DNA of 64,000 nucleotides from Pseudomonas plecoglossicida NBRC 103162 = DSM 15088 (GCF_000730665.1 NZ_BBIV01000014.1:1-64000); one strand, 5' to 3'. Counted from the first letter of the stretch, positions 1-8,827 are shown. Made by a program: numbers and translations. The notes: generated by a model from the letters alone, not told the origin.

Positions 1-34
1 GCTCGCGATGCGCCGCGCGGGCGGCGCTCGATCT
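1..34. repeat. REP-like palindromic repeat (cut by window edge)
   Basis: A GC-rich palindromic unit built around GCGCCGCGCGGGCGGCGC. The same 34 bases occur again at 24766-24799, and a shorter version lies at 28736-28765. It sits just past the 3' end of the leftward thpR gene, where such extragenic palindromes usually lie, and may help end that transcript. The window begins inside it. Confidence 0.7.
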
Positions 35-66
35 CACATCCCCAGAAATAACCAAGTCAAACACCA

Positions 67-612
67 TCACTCCACCAATGGCCACTCGGCCAGTGGCCAA
101 TAGCGCCCTTTGCGCGACTCGTACAAGGTGAAATGCCGGGCGCTGATGAAGAACTCCGGCGCCACCGTGGCCTCGGGCGCCTGGCCGCGATAATCCCGGG
201 ACAGGGTCAGGTGCGGCCGATACTCACGTGCCTGCTCGGCGAACCCCAGGGGCAGCAACGCCTGCTGCAACCCGTACACCAGTTGCCGCAACGCCACGGG
301 TGTCTCATCCGGCTCCAATACCAGCACATTGGCCCGCGGCCACACCTTCAGCTGGTCGAGCAGCAACCGCAGCGCCGCCCCCGGGCGCGCGAGGGTGTCC
401 ACGGCGGCACAGATCGCCGGCACCTGGCCGGCGTCCACATCACCGAGAAACAGCAGCGTCAGGTGCAAGTTTTCACTCGGCACCGGCTTGCCACTGCGCA
501 GGCTCAGGCCGCGTCGCCATTGGGCCAGCGAGCGCCGCTGGGCATCGCTGAGCGACAAGGCGAAGAACAGCCGTTTGAAGGGGGCGCCACTGGGGCGCAG
601 GTCCTGAACCAT
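67..612 (-). CDS. thpR: RNA 2',3'-cyclic phosphodiesterase (2H family)
   Basis: A 181-residue protein of the 2H phosphoesterase superfamily. Two HxTx signatures are visible, HLTL at residues 50-53 and HLTL at 134-137, which in this family form the catalytic pair that opens 2',3'-cyclic phosphate ends of RNA (the older name is 2'-5' RNA ligase). Length and motif spacing are normal for ThpR, so the gene looks intact. It stands alone, divergent from lpxO across 158 bp. The physiological substrate in bacteria is not settled. The family call is firm. Confidence 0.9.
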   Translation of the reverse strand: MVQDLRPSGAPFKRLFFALSLSDAQRRSLAQWRRGLSLRSGKPVPSENLHLTLLFLGDVDAGQVPAICAAVDTLARPGAALRLLLDQLKVWPRANVLVLEPDETPVALRQLVYGLQQALLPLGFAEQAREYRPHLTLSRDYRGQAPEATVAPEFFISARHFTLYESRKGRYWPLAEWPLVE

Positions 613-770
613 GGAGTGCTCCTCATCCTGAATCGTTTGTGCAATCTACAGGCCATTACACCTAAGTCGCCCTGCAATCACCCAACAATATGTACAAACT
701 ACCCCACTGAACGTTTATGCTGGCGAGCTTATGCCATGGCGCATGGCCATTTTTCGATAAGTAACCGTCC

Positions 771-1670
771 ATGAAAATTGCAATCGTACTGATCTTCGCC
801 CTCTCGATCGCCTATGTTCACCTGCGCGGTCGCGTGCGTCACAAGCCGTCTCGCCAACTGGGTGACCACTCCAGCTTCCTGGCCCCGGTCAACAGCTTCC
901 TCTACCTGTTCTCCAGGCACCCGGCCAAACCCTACCTGCCGGTAGAAGCCTTCCCCGAGCTGCAGCCGCTGCAGGATCACTGGCAAGAGATTCGCGAAGA
1001 AGCCCAGCGCTTGCTGCATGTGGGCGAGATCAAGAAATCCGACAACTACGACGACGTCGGTTTCAACTCGTTCTTCAAGACCGGCTGGAAGCGCTTCTAC
1101 CTGAAGTGGTACGGCGAAAGCCACCCATCGGCGATGAATCTGTGCCCGCGCACCACCGAGTTGCTGCAGGGCATCGGTTCGGTCAAGGCCGCCATGTTCG
1201 CCACCCTGCCGCCGGGCGCCAAGCTGGTGCGCCACCGCGACCCCTATGCCGGCTCCTACCGCTATCACCTGGGGCTGGACACGCCGAACGACGATGGCTG
1301 CTACATCGATGTGGACGGCGAGAAGTATTCCTGGCGCGACGGCGAAGGCGTGGTGTTCGACGAGACCTACATCCATTACGCCGCCAATACCACCGAACAC
1401 AACCGCATCATCCTGTTCTGCGACGTCGAGCGCCCGCTCAAGTACCGTTGGGCCACGGCGTTCAACCGCTGGTTCAGCCGCAATGTCATGGCGGCGGCGG
1501 CAGCGCCGAACGATGCCAATGACAAGACTGGCGGAATCAACCGCCTGTTCACCCGCATCTACAGGATCCGTGAACGCGGCAAGGCACTGAAGAAGCGCAA
1601 CCGCAAGCTCTATTACCTGGAGAAGTGGGCGTTCGTGGCGGCGCTGGTGCTGGTGTTCATCTATATCTGA
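771..1670 (+). CDS. lpxO: Lipid A hydroxylase LpxO (aspartyl/asparaginyl beta-hydroxylase family)
   Basis: A 299-residue Fe(II)/2-oxoglutarate-dependent dioxygenase. An N-terminal hydrophobic segment (residues 1-18) and a C-terminal one (about 285-299) indicate inner-membrane attachment. The beta-hydroxylase core carries H155-x-D157 (HRDP) and a distal H202 (in YIHYA) as the iron triad, and R212 as the likely 2-oxoglutarate contact. Known LpxO enzymes add a 2-hydroxyl to a secondary acyl chain of lipid A. The architecture matches LpxO, though other members of this family exist, so the lipid A substrate is inferred. The transcript probably ends at the perfect palindrome just downstream. Confidence 0.85.
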   Translation: MKIAIVLIFALSIAYVHLRGRVRHKPSRQLGDHSSFLAPVNSFLYLFSRHPAKPYLPVEAFPELQPLQDHWQEIREEAQRLLHVGEIKKSDNYDDVGFNSFFKTGWKRFYLKWYGESHPSAMNLCPRTTELLQGIGSVKAAMFATLPPGAKLVRHRDPYAGSYRYHLGLDTPNDDGCYIDVDGEKYSWRDGEGVVFDETYIHYAANTTEHNRIILFCDVERPLKYRWATAFNRWFSRNVMAAAAAPNDANDKTGGINRLFTRIYRIRERGKALKKRNRKLYYLEKWAFVAALVLVFIYI

Positions 1671-1678
1671 TGGGCTGT

Positions 1679-1716
1679 ACCGGCCCTATCGCCGGCAAGC
1701 CGGCGATAGGGCCGGT
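1679..1716. terminator. Perfect 18-bp palindrome, REP-type terminator
   Basis: An exact inverted repeat with 18-bp arms (1679-1696 and 1699-1716) and a two-base AA loop, core CCCTATCGCCGGC. It follows the lpxO stop by 8 bases. No long T run follows, so it may act as a REP or transcript-stabilising hairpin as much as a classical terminator. A near copy with a TT loop lies at 18723-18756 and a half copy at 57709-57738. Confidence 0.7.
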
Positions 1717-1778
1717 AGAGACACCCGATCTTCGTCTAGTCTGAAAGCTCCACTCGCAACCTCCCCAAGGTGAAGATG

Positions 1779-2123
1779 ATGAGCATGATGGACTGGGACG
1801 CCTACCGTAAGCAGTTGATGGCCGGTATCGGCGACCTCAAGCAGTTGTCCCCCGACACCGTGGCCGGTTACATGACCGCCAGCGGCGCCGGTGCCAAGAC
1901 CAACCACCTGGATGCCAAGACCCGCGAGCTGATCTCCCTGGCCGTGGCCGTCACCACCCGCTGTGACGGCTGCATCGCCGTGCATTCGCAGCAGGCGCTC
2001 AAGCAAGGTGCGACACGCGAAGAAATCGCCGAAGCCCTGGGCGTGGCGGTGGCAATGAACGCCGGTGCCGCACTGGTCTACTCGGCGCGTGCCATGGATG
2101 CGCTGGGCAAGGCCGGCAACTGA
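1779..2123 (+). CDS. Carboxymuconolactone decarboxylase / AhpD-like family protein
   Basis: About 114 residues, all alpha. It contains C62-x2-C65-x3-H69 (CDGCIAVH), the redox-active CxxC plus histidine of AhpD-type alkylhydroperoxidases, so a peroxidase or thiol-reductant role is more likely than decarboxylation. Several ATG codons lie close together (1776, 1779, 1785, 1788); 1779 is chosen because AAGGTGA (1767-1773) stands 5 bases before it. The next gene, a GNAT acetyltransferase, starts 79 bases on. The physiological role cannot be read from context. Confidence 0.8.
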   Translation: MSMMDWDAYRKQLMAGIGDLKQLSPDTVAGYMTASGAGAKTNHLDAKTRELISLAVAVTTRCDGCIAVHSQQALKQGATREEIAEALGVAVAMNAGAALVYSARAMDALGKAGN

Positions 2124-2202
2124 GCCGCAAACGGCGTCGCCGCCCTTGCGCGACGGCGCCGCGCCGCCCAGACTTGGCGCCCTAGCCCCGACAGGTACCG
2201 CC

Positions 2203-2772
2203 ATGATCCACATCCGCCCCATGACGCCCGACGACTTCGAGCGCTTCTGGCCGACCTTCCAGGCCATCGTCCAGGCCCGCGAAACCTACGCCTACGACCC
2301 GGCCCTGAGCTTCGAGCAGGCCCGCCAGCTATGGCTGGAGCTGCCCTTGCGCACGCTGGTGGCCGAACAGGACGGTGAGTTGCTCGGCGCCTACTACCTC
2401 AAGGCCAATGCCGCCGGCCCCGGTGGCCATGTCGGCAACTGTGGCTACATGGTCAGCGAGGCCGCCCGTGGCCGCGGCGTGGCACGGCAGATGTGCGAAC
2501 ACTCGCAGAAACTGGCGCGCCAGGAAGGCTTCCTGGCGCTGCAGTTCAACTCGGTGGTGGCCAGCAACGAAGTGGCGGTGGCGCTGTGGCACACGCTCGG
2601 CTTCGACACGGTCGGCCGCCTGCCCAAGGCATTCCGCCACGCCCGCCTGGGCCTGGTGGACTGCCTGGTGATGTACAAGTGGCTGGCCGATGAGCCGGTG
2701 GTGGAGAAACCGCCGCTGCTGATCGGCCGCAAGAACATCGAGGCGCGGGTTTCGCGGCGGCGCGGTCGCTAG
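2203..2772 (+). CDS. GNAT family N-acetyltransferase
   Basis: A 189-residue GNAT protein. The acetyl-CoA pyrophosphate loop is seen as RGRGVA, followed by the long helix typical of motif A, and NEVAVALWHTLGF resembles the usual C-terminal half of the fold. The reading frame is open further upstream to 2065 and overlaps the AhpD-like gene, but ATG 2203 gives a protein that starts MIHIRPMTPDD, as is usual for this family. The C terminus is short, basic and probably disordered (RRRGR). The acceptor substrate is unknown. It ends 3 bases before the stop of the convergent flavin reductase. Confidence 0.8.
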   Translation: MIHIRPMTPDDFERFWPTFQAIVQARETYAYDPALSFEQARQLWLELPLRTLVAEQDGELLGAYYLKANAAGPGGHVGNCGYMVSEAARGRGVARQMCEHSQKLARQEGFLALQFNSVVASNEVAVALWHTLGFDTVGRLPKAFRHARLGLVDCLVMYKWLADEPVVEKPPLLIGRKNIEARVSRRRGR

Positions 2773-2775
2773 ACC

Positions 2776-3273
2776 TCAGCAGGCCTTCGAGGCGTCGCAC
2801 ACCCGGTGATAGGCACGGTTGAAATACACCAGCCCGTCATCGGCGCCACCCTGGCGGATTTCCTGGATTTCGCAGTAGAAGATGCTGTGCGAGCCCACCT
2901 CATGCACCTGGGCAATCCGGCAGTCGAAGTTCACCAGCGCTTCCTGCATCACCGGCGCGCCACTTTCCAGCACGCTCCAGTGGGTGCTGGCGAAGCGCTC
3001 TTCCATGCTCAGCTGGCGATTGGCGAAAGCCCCTGACAGCTCCTGATGGGTCCCGGCCAGCACGTTCACGCACAACGCACCATTGGCCTTGAACTGCTCG
3101 TTGGAATACGACGAACGATTCATGCACACCAGCAAGGTCGGCGGCGAATCGGTGACGCTGCACACCGCCGAGGCGGTAAAGCCAAAGCGACCGGCAGGGC
3201 CATCGGTGGTGATGACCGACACGGCGCCACCGAGCATGGCCATTGCGTTGCGAAATTGGGTTACGTCAACCAT
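2776..3273 (-). CDS. iacG: Flavin reductase (FMN/FAD:NADH), IacG-like
   Basis: About 165 residues, flavin reductase-like FMN-binding fold (HpaC/HsaB type), with GFTASAVCSVTDSPP and a C-terminal YFNRAYHRV segment typical of these enzymes. It should supply reduced flavin to the monooxygenase encoded by the first gene of the operon (7177-8346). The start MVDVTQF at 3273 is preferred over the ATG at 3279 because GAGGAG then lies 7 bases upstream. It is last in the seven-gene operon, 11 bp after the reductase gene. The symbol rests on gene order identical to iacABCDEFG; the family call alone is firmer. Confidence 0.75.
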   Translation of the reverse strand: MVDVTQFRNAMAMLGGAVSVITTDGPAGRFGFTASAVCSVTDSPPTLLVCMNRSSYSNEQFKANGALCVNVLAGTHQELSGAFANRQLSMEERFASTHWSVLESGAPVMQEALVNFDCRIAQVHEVGSHSIFYCEIQEIRQGGADDGLVYFNRAYHRVCDASKAC

Positions 3274-3284
3274 GGTCATGCTCC

Positions 3285-4244
3285 TCAGATATCCAGCACC
3301 AGCTTGTTGGACTTGGCCCGCGAGCAGCACACCAGGATCTGGTCGTTCGCGGCTTTCTCTTCATCGGTCAGGTACACGTCGCGATGGTCCGGCTCGCCTT
3401 CGAGCACCTCGCACATGCAGGTACCGCACACACCCTGCTCGCACGAGATATCGATCTTGATGCCGACCTGGGCCAACGCATCGAGGATGCTCTGGCCCTC
3501 GGCAACCTGCACGGTCTTGTTGCTGCGCGCCGCGACCACTTCGAAGCTGGCGCCACTGGCATCCACCTCGACCTGGAAGTACTCCTTGTGGATGTGGTCC
3601 TCGGCGTAGCCCTGCTGGCGCGCGCCGGCGATCACCCAGTCCATGAAGCCCGACGGGCCGCAGGTGTACATGTGGGTGCCGGTCGCGCTGGCGCCGAGTA
3701 CGGCAGGCAGGTCCAGGCGCTGGGCGGCGTCTTCGTCGTCGAAGTGGGTGAACACCCGCTCGGCGAAGGGCGCACTGGCCAGCGCTTCAAGGAACGCGCT
3801 GCGGCTGCGCGAACGCCCGCAGTAATGCAATTCGAAATCGGCGCCCTGCTGGTGCAGGGCATGGGCCATGGCGATCATCGGCGTGATGCCGATGCCGCCG
3901 CCCAAGAGGATCGAGCGGCGCGCATCGGCTGCCAGCGGGAACAGGTTGCGCGGCGTGCTGATCTGCACCTCGCGCCCCTCCACCAGCACCTCATGCACCC
4001 CCACCGAACCGCCACGGGAGGCCGGGTCCTTGAGCACGCCCAGGCGATACACCGAGGCATCGGCCGGGTCGCTGCACAGCGAATACTGGCGCACCACGCC
4101 AGGGGCCACATGGATATCCACGTGCGCGCCCGCCTCGAAGGCCGGCAGCGCCGCGCCATCGGCCAGCGCCAGGTCGAGGACGACCACGTCGGCCCCTTGG
4201 ATCTCGCGCTTGCGCACGACGACATTCAACAATTGTTCATTCAT
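3285..4244 (-). CDS. iacF: Ferredoxin-type oxidoreductase (FNR-like + 2Fe-2S), IacF-like
   Basis: About 319 residues of the phthalate dioxygenase reductase/VanB type. An FMN-binding domain comes first (RQYS near residue 55-60), then an NAD-binding domain (GGGIGITP), then a C-terminal plant-type 2Fe-2S domain with CEQGVCGTC and a distal C. It should pass electrons from NADH to the Rieske oxygenase IacCD. The frame is open to an ATG at 4268 that would overlap the SDR stop as ATGA; ATG 4244 is chosen because AGGA stands 8 bases before it. Single-component reductase and ferredoxin in one chain explain why no separate ferredoxin gene is present. Confidence 0.8.
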   Translation of the reverse strand: MNEQLLNVVVRKREIQGADVVVLDLALADGAALPAFEAGAHVDIHVAPGVVRQYSLCSDPADASVYRLGVLKDPASRGGSVGVHEVLVEGREVQISTPRNLFPLAADARRSILLGGGIGITPMIAMAHALHQQGADFELHYCGRSRSRSAFLEALASAPFAERVFTHFDDEDAAQRLDLPAVLGASATGTHMYTCGPSGFMDWVIAGARQQGYAEDHIHKEYFQVEVDASGASFEVVAARSNKTVQVAEGQSILDALAQVGIKIDISCEQGVCGTCMCEVLEGEPDHRDVYLTDEEKAANDQILVCCSRAKSNKLVLDI

Positions 4245-4264
4245 GACCGGTGTCCTGTAGTGAT

Positions 4265-5005
4265 TCATCGCATGAACAGGCCGCCGTTCACGTCCCAGGT
4301 CGCCCCGGTGGTGAAGTAGGCCTCGGGCCGCGCCAGCTGCACGATCAGGTCGCCCAGGAAATCCGCATCGCCCAGGCGCTGCACCGGGATGTTCGCCAGC
4401 AGCCCCTGCAGGCGTTCGGCTGGCACCGCGGCGTGCACCGCCGGCGAGTCGATCGGGCCGGGGGCGATGGCATTGACGGTGACGCCGCGGGCGGCGAATT
4501 CCTTGGCGAAAATCTTGGTCAGGGTGACGATCGCGCCCTTGCTCGCCGCATAGTGCGCGCCGGTGGCGGTACCGCCGTTCTGCCCGGCCAGCGAGGCCAG
4601 GTTGATGATCCGCCCGTAGCCGGCTTCGGCCAGGTGCGCACCCAGCACCTGGCAGCCGAGGAACACGCTGCGCAAGTTCAGGCCGACCACCGCGTCGAAC
4701 TCTTCCGGGCTGATCTGCATCAGCGGCGTGGTCTTGGTCACCGCCGCGTTATTGACCACCACGTGCAGGGCGCCGAAGCGCTCCAGCACCTGGGCCAGGG
4801 CTTGCTCGAAATCCGCCTTGCTGGCGACGTCGAGCTTGACTGCCAAGGTGCGACCACCCTGCCCTTGCAGCTGCTCGGCAGCGGCCTGGGCCAATGCCAG
4901 GTCGCGGTCCGAGACCACCACATCGAAGCCTGCGGCCAGCAGTCGGGCGCAGAAGCGCTGGCCCAACCCTTGCCCTGCCCCGGTTACCAATGCGACTTGG
5001 TTCAT
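4265..5005 (-). CDS. iacE: Short-chain dehydrogenase/reductase, IacE-like
   Basis: A 246-residue classical SDR. It shows the TGAGQGLG dinucleotide motif at the N terminus, NNAA, the catalytic S in NLASLAG, YAASK, and the PG motif after the active site. In the iac pathway the SDR IacE is thought to act on an oxidised indoleacetate intermediate before ring cleavage to catechol. That role is transferred here from gene order only. It lies 10 bp after the Rieske beta-subunit gene and is co-directional with the whole operon. Confidence 0.75.
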   Translation of the reverse strand: MNQVALVTGAGQGLGQRFCARLLAAGFDVVVSDRDLALAQAAAEQLQGQGGRTLAVKLDVASKADFEQALAQVLERFGALHVVVNNAAVTKTTPLMQISPEEFDAVVGLNLRSVFLGCQVLGAHLAEAGYGRIINLASLAGQNGGTATGAHYAASKGAIVTLTKIFAKEFAARGVTVNAIAPGPIDSPAVHAAVPAERLQGLLANIPVQRLGDADFLGDLIVQLARPEAYFTTGATWDVNGGLFMR

Positions 5006-5015
5006 GGCTGCTACC

Positions 5016-5492
5016 TCAGAGGATGTAACCGATACCTGCGAGGGTATCGTCGCTGTTGATCAGGCTGATCACCTTGCGCTCGATCTGGAACCCGCCCTCG
5101 GCACGCACCAGGGTGTAGGTCAGGTCGGCGCTGTAGTGCTTGAGGCTTTCCTTGCGGAACTCGCGGATGTTCTGCGCAGCGCGCACGGTGACCTTCACCC
5201 CGTCGTCGCTCAGCACGCGGATGCGCGAGATGCTGCGCACGGTACGCGGCTGCGGGCTGGTGGAGATCGACTCGCCGCCGATCAGCCGCTGCACGCGCAG
5301 GCGGCGCATATGGTGGTCGTCGTAGGCATAGTTCAAGGTGTTCTCGAAGTCGGTTTCCTTGGGGTTGATCGGGATGATGTAGGTCCCTTTCGCGGTCCAC
5401 TGATCCAGCCAGACTTCGTACTCGCCGTGGTCGAGCATGTCGCCTTCCTGCCAGATGAAAGCGGTGACTTCTTGCAGCAATTGCAGGTTCAT
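5016..5492 (-). CDS. iacD: Aromatic-ring-hydroxylating dioxygenase beta subunit, IacD-like
   Basis: A 158-residue SnoaL/NTF2-like small subunit (for example YEVWLDQWTAKGTYIIP near the N terminus and a final strand ending in GYIL). It forms the structural part of the alpha3beta3 Rieske oxygenase with IacC. ATG 5492 is used because GGAGA lies 6 bases before it and it begins 14 bp after the alpha-subunit stop; an open extension to 5633 overlaps iacC and is not credible. No metal ligands are expected in this subunit. Confidence 0.85.
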   Translation of the reverse strand: MNLQLLQEVTAFIWQEGDMLDHGEYEVWLDQWTAKGTYIIPINPKETDFENTLNYAYDDHHMRRLRVQRLIGGESISTSPQPRTVRSISRIRVLSDDGVKVTVRAAQNIREFRKESLKHYSADLTYTLVRAEGGFQIERKVISLINSDDTLAGIGYIL

Positions 5493-5506
5493 GGGGTTCT
5501 CCACTC

Positions 5507-6781
5507 TCAGGCCGACATCATCTTTTTCCACTGCTGGTACGCCGCGCGCATGCCGGTTTCGGCACTCACGTCGGACACCAGGCCATCTTCGCTCGGGCGC
5601 TCGCCCGGCAGACCGCGGTTCAACATGATCCACAGGTCTTCGCCGGCGTTGGCGCCCTTCTGCACGCGCTCCCAGGCTTCGGAATCGTCCGGGGTGCCAA
5701 AGCCCATCGGGCCCTGGAAGTGCTCGTGCAGGCGCAGGCGGTAGCGGTTGGCTGCGGCCGGGCCGCCGTCCATGGTGATCACCGAGTGATGGATTTCGGT
5801 CTCGGTCACCGAGATCGGCTGCAGCACGCGGAAAAACGCCATCGAGCAGGCGACGTTGGGGAACAAGTTAAGGTTGAAGCCCGACCCGCCGACGGCGCGC
5901 ACGATGCGCCGCACTTGCTGCTCTTCGATACCTTCGTCGCGCAGTTCGGCAGCCAGCGATTCGAAGCGCTCGGGGATCGGCTTGTCCAGGTCGGCTTCCA
6001 GGTCGACCAGCTCGGGGATCATCACCATCACGCTGTGACCGTTGCCCAGGTCCTCGACGTAGCCGGGGCCCTTGACGAAGTCGAACAGTTCAAGCGTCTG
6101 CTCGTCCACGGACGACAGGAAGCTTTTGTGCACCAGCGGGAAGTGGTAGGCGTCGGTGGTGTTTTCCAGCTGGATCTTCCAGTTGCCGGGGAAGCGGAAG
6201 CGGTGCTCGCCCGGCACCTTGATGCCGTAGCCGGCGCCCTGTTTCATGAACAGGTCCATCCACTTCCTGGCAGCGCCGAGGAAGTCTTCCAGCGGCTCGA
6301 TGTCGTCCTTGAAGGTGGCGAAGATCATGCCGGCATAGCTTTCGGTGCGCAGGCTGACCAGCGGCAGCTCGGCCTTGTCCAGGCAGTCGCCGTAGCTTTC
6401 CGGGTGCGGCACGCCACGCAGCGAGCCGTCGAGGGCGTAGCCCCAGCCGTGGTACGGGCAGACAAAGCTGTTGGTCTTGCCCTTCTTGTGCTCGCACACC
6501 GTGGCACCGCGGTGGCGGCAGCGGTTGAGCAGCACGTTCACGGCCTTCTTGCGGTCGCGCACGACGATCACCGGCTGCTTGCCGATGTAGGTGGTCTTGT
6601 AGCTGCCGGCCTCGGGGATCTCGCTCTCGTGGGCGACCCAGATCCAGGTGCTGTGGAAGATCTTCTCGAGCTCGGCGTCGAACAGCGCCGGGTCGGTGTA
6701 CAAGGAGGTGTGAACGCGGTCGGCTTGCACCAGCTCGGCCGGGTCGACGCTCAGGTTGACGGCAGGAATCAGGTTGGTCAC
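5507..6781 (-). CDS. iacC: Rieske aromatic-ring-hydroxylating dioxygenase alpha subunit, IacC-like
   Basis: About 424 residues. The Rieske 2Fe-2S ligands are C88-x-H90 (CRHRG) and C108-x2-H111 (CPYHGW). The catalytic domain shows D210-AYHFPLVH with H213 and H218 as likely mononuclear iron ligands. The start is taken at GTG 6781, because GGAGGAG lies just upstream with 6-base spacing; a GTG at 6796 would place that ribosome site inside the gene. In known iac systems IacCD converts a dioxindole-acetate intermediate to catechol, which fits the cat genes 12 kb away. Substrate is inferred from order and context. Confidence 0.85.
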   Translation of the reverse strand: MTNLIPAVNLSVDPAELVQADRVHTSLYTDPALFDAELEKIFHSTWIWVAHESEIPEAGSYKTTYIGKQPVIVVRDRKKAVNVLLNRCRHRGATVCEHKKGKTNSFVCPYHGWGYALDGSLRGVPHPESYGDCLDKAELPLVSLRTESYAGMIFATFKDDIEPLEDFLGAARKWMDLFMKQGAGYGIKVPGEHRFRFPGNWKIQLENTTDAYHFPLVHKSFLSSVDEQTLELFDFVKGPGYVEDLGNGHSVMVMIPELVDLEADLDKPIPERFESLAAELRDEGIEEQQVRRIVRAVGGSGFNLNLFPNVACSMAFFRVLQPISVTETEIHHSVITMDGGPAAANRYRLRLHEHFQGPMGFGTPDDSEAWERVQKGANAGEDLWIMLNRGLPGERPSEDGLVSDVSAETGMRAAYQQWKKMMSA

Positions 6782-6796
6782 GGAATACTCCTCCAC

Positions 6797-7159
6797 TCAG
6801 GCGCGCTGGATGATCAGTTCGCGGCCGACACGGGCCTCGACCTTGGCGTAGCGCCACAGTTTGTAGGGGCCATCGCCAACAGCGGTGGTACGGAACAGGT
6901 TGCAGGCGGCGTGCACGGTCTGGATGTCCGGTACATCGGCCAGCAGGTAGGTGGTCCAGGGGAAGCCATCGGACGGTCCGACCATGCTCTGGTCGTCGTC
7001 CATGTTGCCCAGCACGTCGACGCCGGCCAGGTCATGGATGCCGTTCCACATCGCGCTGAACGCGGCCCACACCTGCAGTTGCTCCTCGCGCGGGGCATCG
7101 AAGAAGTTCTGGTTGATGCCCATGCAGAACAGCACGCGCAAGGCTTTCTTATCGCTCAT
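6797..7159 (-). CDS. iacB: Small conserved protein, IacB-like
   Basis: A 120-residue protein with no catalytic motif that can be named. Its position between a flavin monooxygenase gene (iacA) and a Rieske alpha gene (iacC), its size, and conserved-looking segments such as RVLFCMGINQNFFDAP, VGPSDGFPWTTYLLADVP and CNLFRT match IacB as remembered. The fold is probably a dimeric alpha/beta ferredoxin-like (EthD/DUF) barrel, given the alternating strand pattern, but this is a guess. In other iac clusters IacB has no proven function. Confidence 0.65.
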   Translation of the reverse strand: MSDKKALRVLFCMGINQNFFDAPREEQLQVWAAFSAMWNGIHDLAGVDVLGNMDDDQSMVGPSDGFPWTTYLLADVPDIQTVHAACNLFRTTAVGDGPYKLWRYAKVEARVGRELIIQRA

Positions 7160-7176
7160 GACAAATATCCCGAGAG

Positions 7177-8346
7177 TTACAGGTAGCCTGGAAGAGGCTG
7201 TTTACCGAAGAACATCGCCCCGGCGTTCTGGTAGGTGACGTCGCCCATGAAGGCGTGCTGGGTAACCACCTGCGCATCGTTGACGCAGCGGGCTAGCGGG
7301 CTTTCGTTGTAGATGCCGGTCATGCCCGACAGCAGTTGCGCACTGCGCGCCACTTCCGCCGCCACCCGTGCGGCGTGGGTCGAGGACAGGCGCAGCAGGT
7401 TGGTCACTTCCATCGGCACCGGGTCGCCGGTCAGCACGTGCTGCCAGGCGCGCTCGATGGATTCGTAGAAGAACGCGCGGGCCGAACGCAGCGCGGCCTC
7501 GGCCTTGGCCACGTCGACCTGGGCCAGTGGCCGGTCGGCCAGGGCCGGGGCGCCGGTTACCGAGATACGCCCGCTGGCCATGCCCGACAACTCGTCCAGT
7601 GCGGCGCGGGCAATCCCTAAGCCGACCACCGAAAGCACCTGAGTGGCGAACGACAACGACGGGTAGCGGAAGAACGGCTCGTCCAGGTTGGGCTTGCCGC
7701 CGCGAACGAAGGTCCACTGCTCGCCCACCACCACGTCCTCGACCACCAGGTCGTGGCTGCCGGTACCGAGCAGGCCGACGGTGTCCCAGGTTTCCTCGAT
7801 GCGCGCCTGGCTGCGCGGCATCACTGCCAGGCGTGGCAGGTCGAGCTTGTCGCCATTGCGCGGGGCGATGCCGACACCGACGATGTCGGCGCCCATGGAG
7901 CCGCTGGAGTACTTCCAGCGGCCATTGACCTTGAAGCCACCGGCGACGATCTCGGCAGGCTGCGGCGGGAAGATGCCACCAGCGAACACCGTGTCGGGGC
8001 TGTTGCCGTAGATCTCGGCGATGGTCTCCAGTGGCAGCGCCGCCAGGTACACCGGGCTCATGCCAAAACTGGCGACCCAGCCGGCGGAGCCGTCGGCGTG
8101 GGAAATGCGTTCGATCATCTCGCAGAACACACCCGGGGAGCATTCAAGCCCGCCAAAGCGCTTGGGCACCAGGGCGCGGTAGACGCCGTGGGCCTTGAAG
8201 GCATCGATCACATCGCGGGAAATATGGCGCTGGCGATCGAACTCACCCAGACGGGCACGATCACGAACACCGTCAAGCAGAGCCTCGAAGGCAGGGCCGG
8301 AGGCAAGCGCCGACTCGGGCGCGGCACGCAGGCAAAGCGAATCCAT
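7177..8346 (-). CDS. iacA: Acyl-CoA-dehydrogenase-fold flavin monooxygenase, IacA-like
   Basis: About 389 residues, group D flavin monooxygenase with the three acyl-CoA dehydrogenase domains: an N-terminal helical part, a middle beta domain (GRWKYSSGS) and a C-terminal four-helix bundle (HAFMGDVTYQNAGAMFFG). IacA and HsaA/HpaB relatives use FADH2 from a partner reductase, here the flavin reductase at the operon end, to hydroxylate an aromatic or indole ring. ATG 8346 is preferred (GGAG 7 bases upstream) over ATG 8352. This is the first gene of the operon and should produce blue indigo from indole if it is a true IacA. Confidence 0.75.
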   Translation of the reverse strand: MDSLCLRAAPESALASGPAFEALLDGVRDRARLGEFDRQRHISRDVIDAFKAHGVYRALVPKRFGGLECSPGVFCEMIERISHADGSAGWVASFGMSPVYLAALPLETIAEIYGNSPDTVFAGGIFPPQPAEIVAGGFKVNGRWKYSSGSMGADIVGVGIAPRNGDKLDLPRLAVMPRSQARIEETWDTVGLLGTGSHDLVVEDVVVGEQWTFVRGGKPNLDEPFFRYPSLSFATQVLSVVGLGIARAALDELSGMASGRISVTGAPALADRPLAQVDVAKAEAALRSARAFFYESIERAWQHVLTGDPVPMEVTNLLRLSSTHAARVAAEVARSAQLLSGMTGIYNESPLARCVNDAQVVTQHAFMGDVTYQNAGAMFFGKQPLPGYL

Positions 8347-8827
8347 GGACATTCTCCGTCTCAGGCGCGGTTTTATTGTTGGAGCAGGTGTCGGTAGACA
8401 GGAGGCGAAATAGCAGGCTCGGCCACAGGCAAGTGGCGACCATGCAGGGGAGCAAAGGCGGGTTCGTGCGGCATGTTCTGTCTCTCTTGTTTTGGGTGCC
8501 GATGGCCAAAATCTGCGATGATTTACGTGAATTGTCAATTGAATTTTCAAGCTTAAATTCGTGATTTTTTCTCTCGAAAATGAGATACAAAAAGCATAAA
8601 TACGCCTTAGCTAATTGATTTATATGCATTTTTCATGAAAAACCTGACACTACCGTCCAGCCAAAAAAACTAACAAAGACCGGCGATATGACGAAATATT
8701 TTTAATGGATTATTCACATGATTTCGCAAGGAAAGGACCTCGTGTAGCATGGCCGGGCATGGAGCCAGAAAAACAACCAATCCATCCCTCCGCCGCTGCC
8801 TGGCGTGCGTTCACCGAGGTCGAGGTC
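8347..8827. promoter_or_regulatory. AT-rich divergent promoter region, iacA / LysR
   Basis: A 481-bp gap between divergent genes, distinctly AT-rich (8500-8720) against its GC-rich surroundings. It holds two inverted repeats: GAATTT-N8-AAATTC at 8541-8560 and the perfect palindrome TTTTTCATGAAAAA at 8629-8642. A LysR regulator transcribed from the other side makes these the first candidates for its binding sites, although LysR boxes usually have the T-N11-A form. No exact -35/-10 pair is asserted. Confidence 0.5.
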
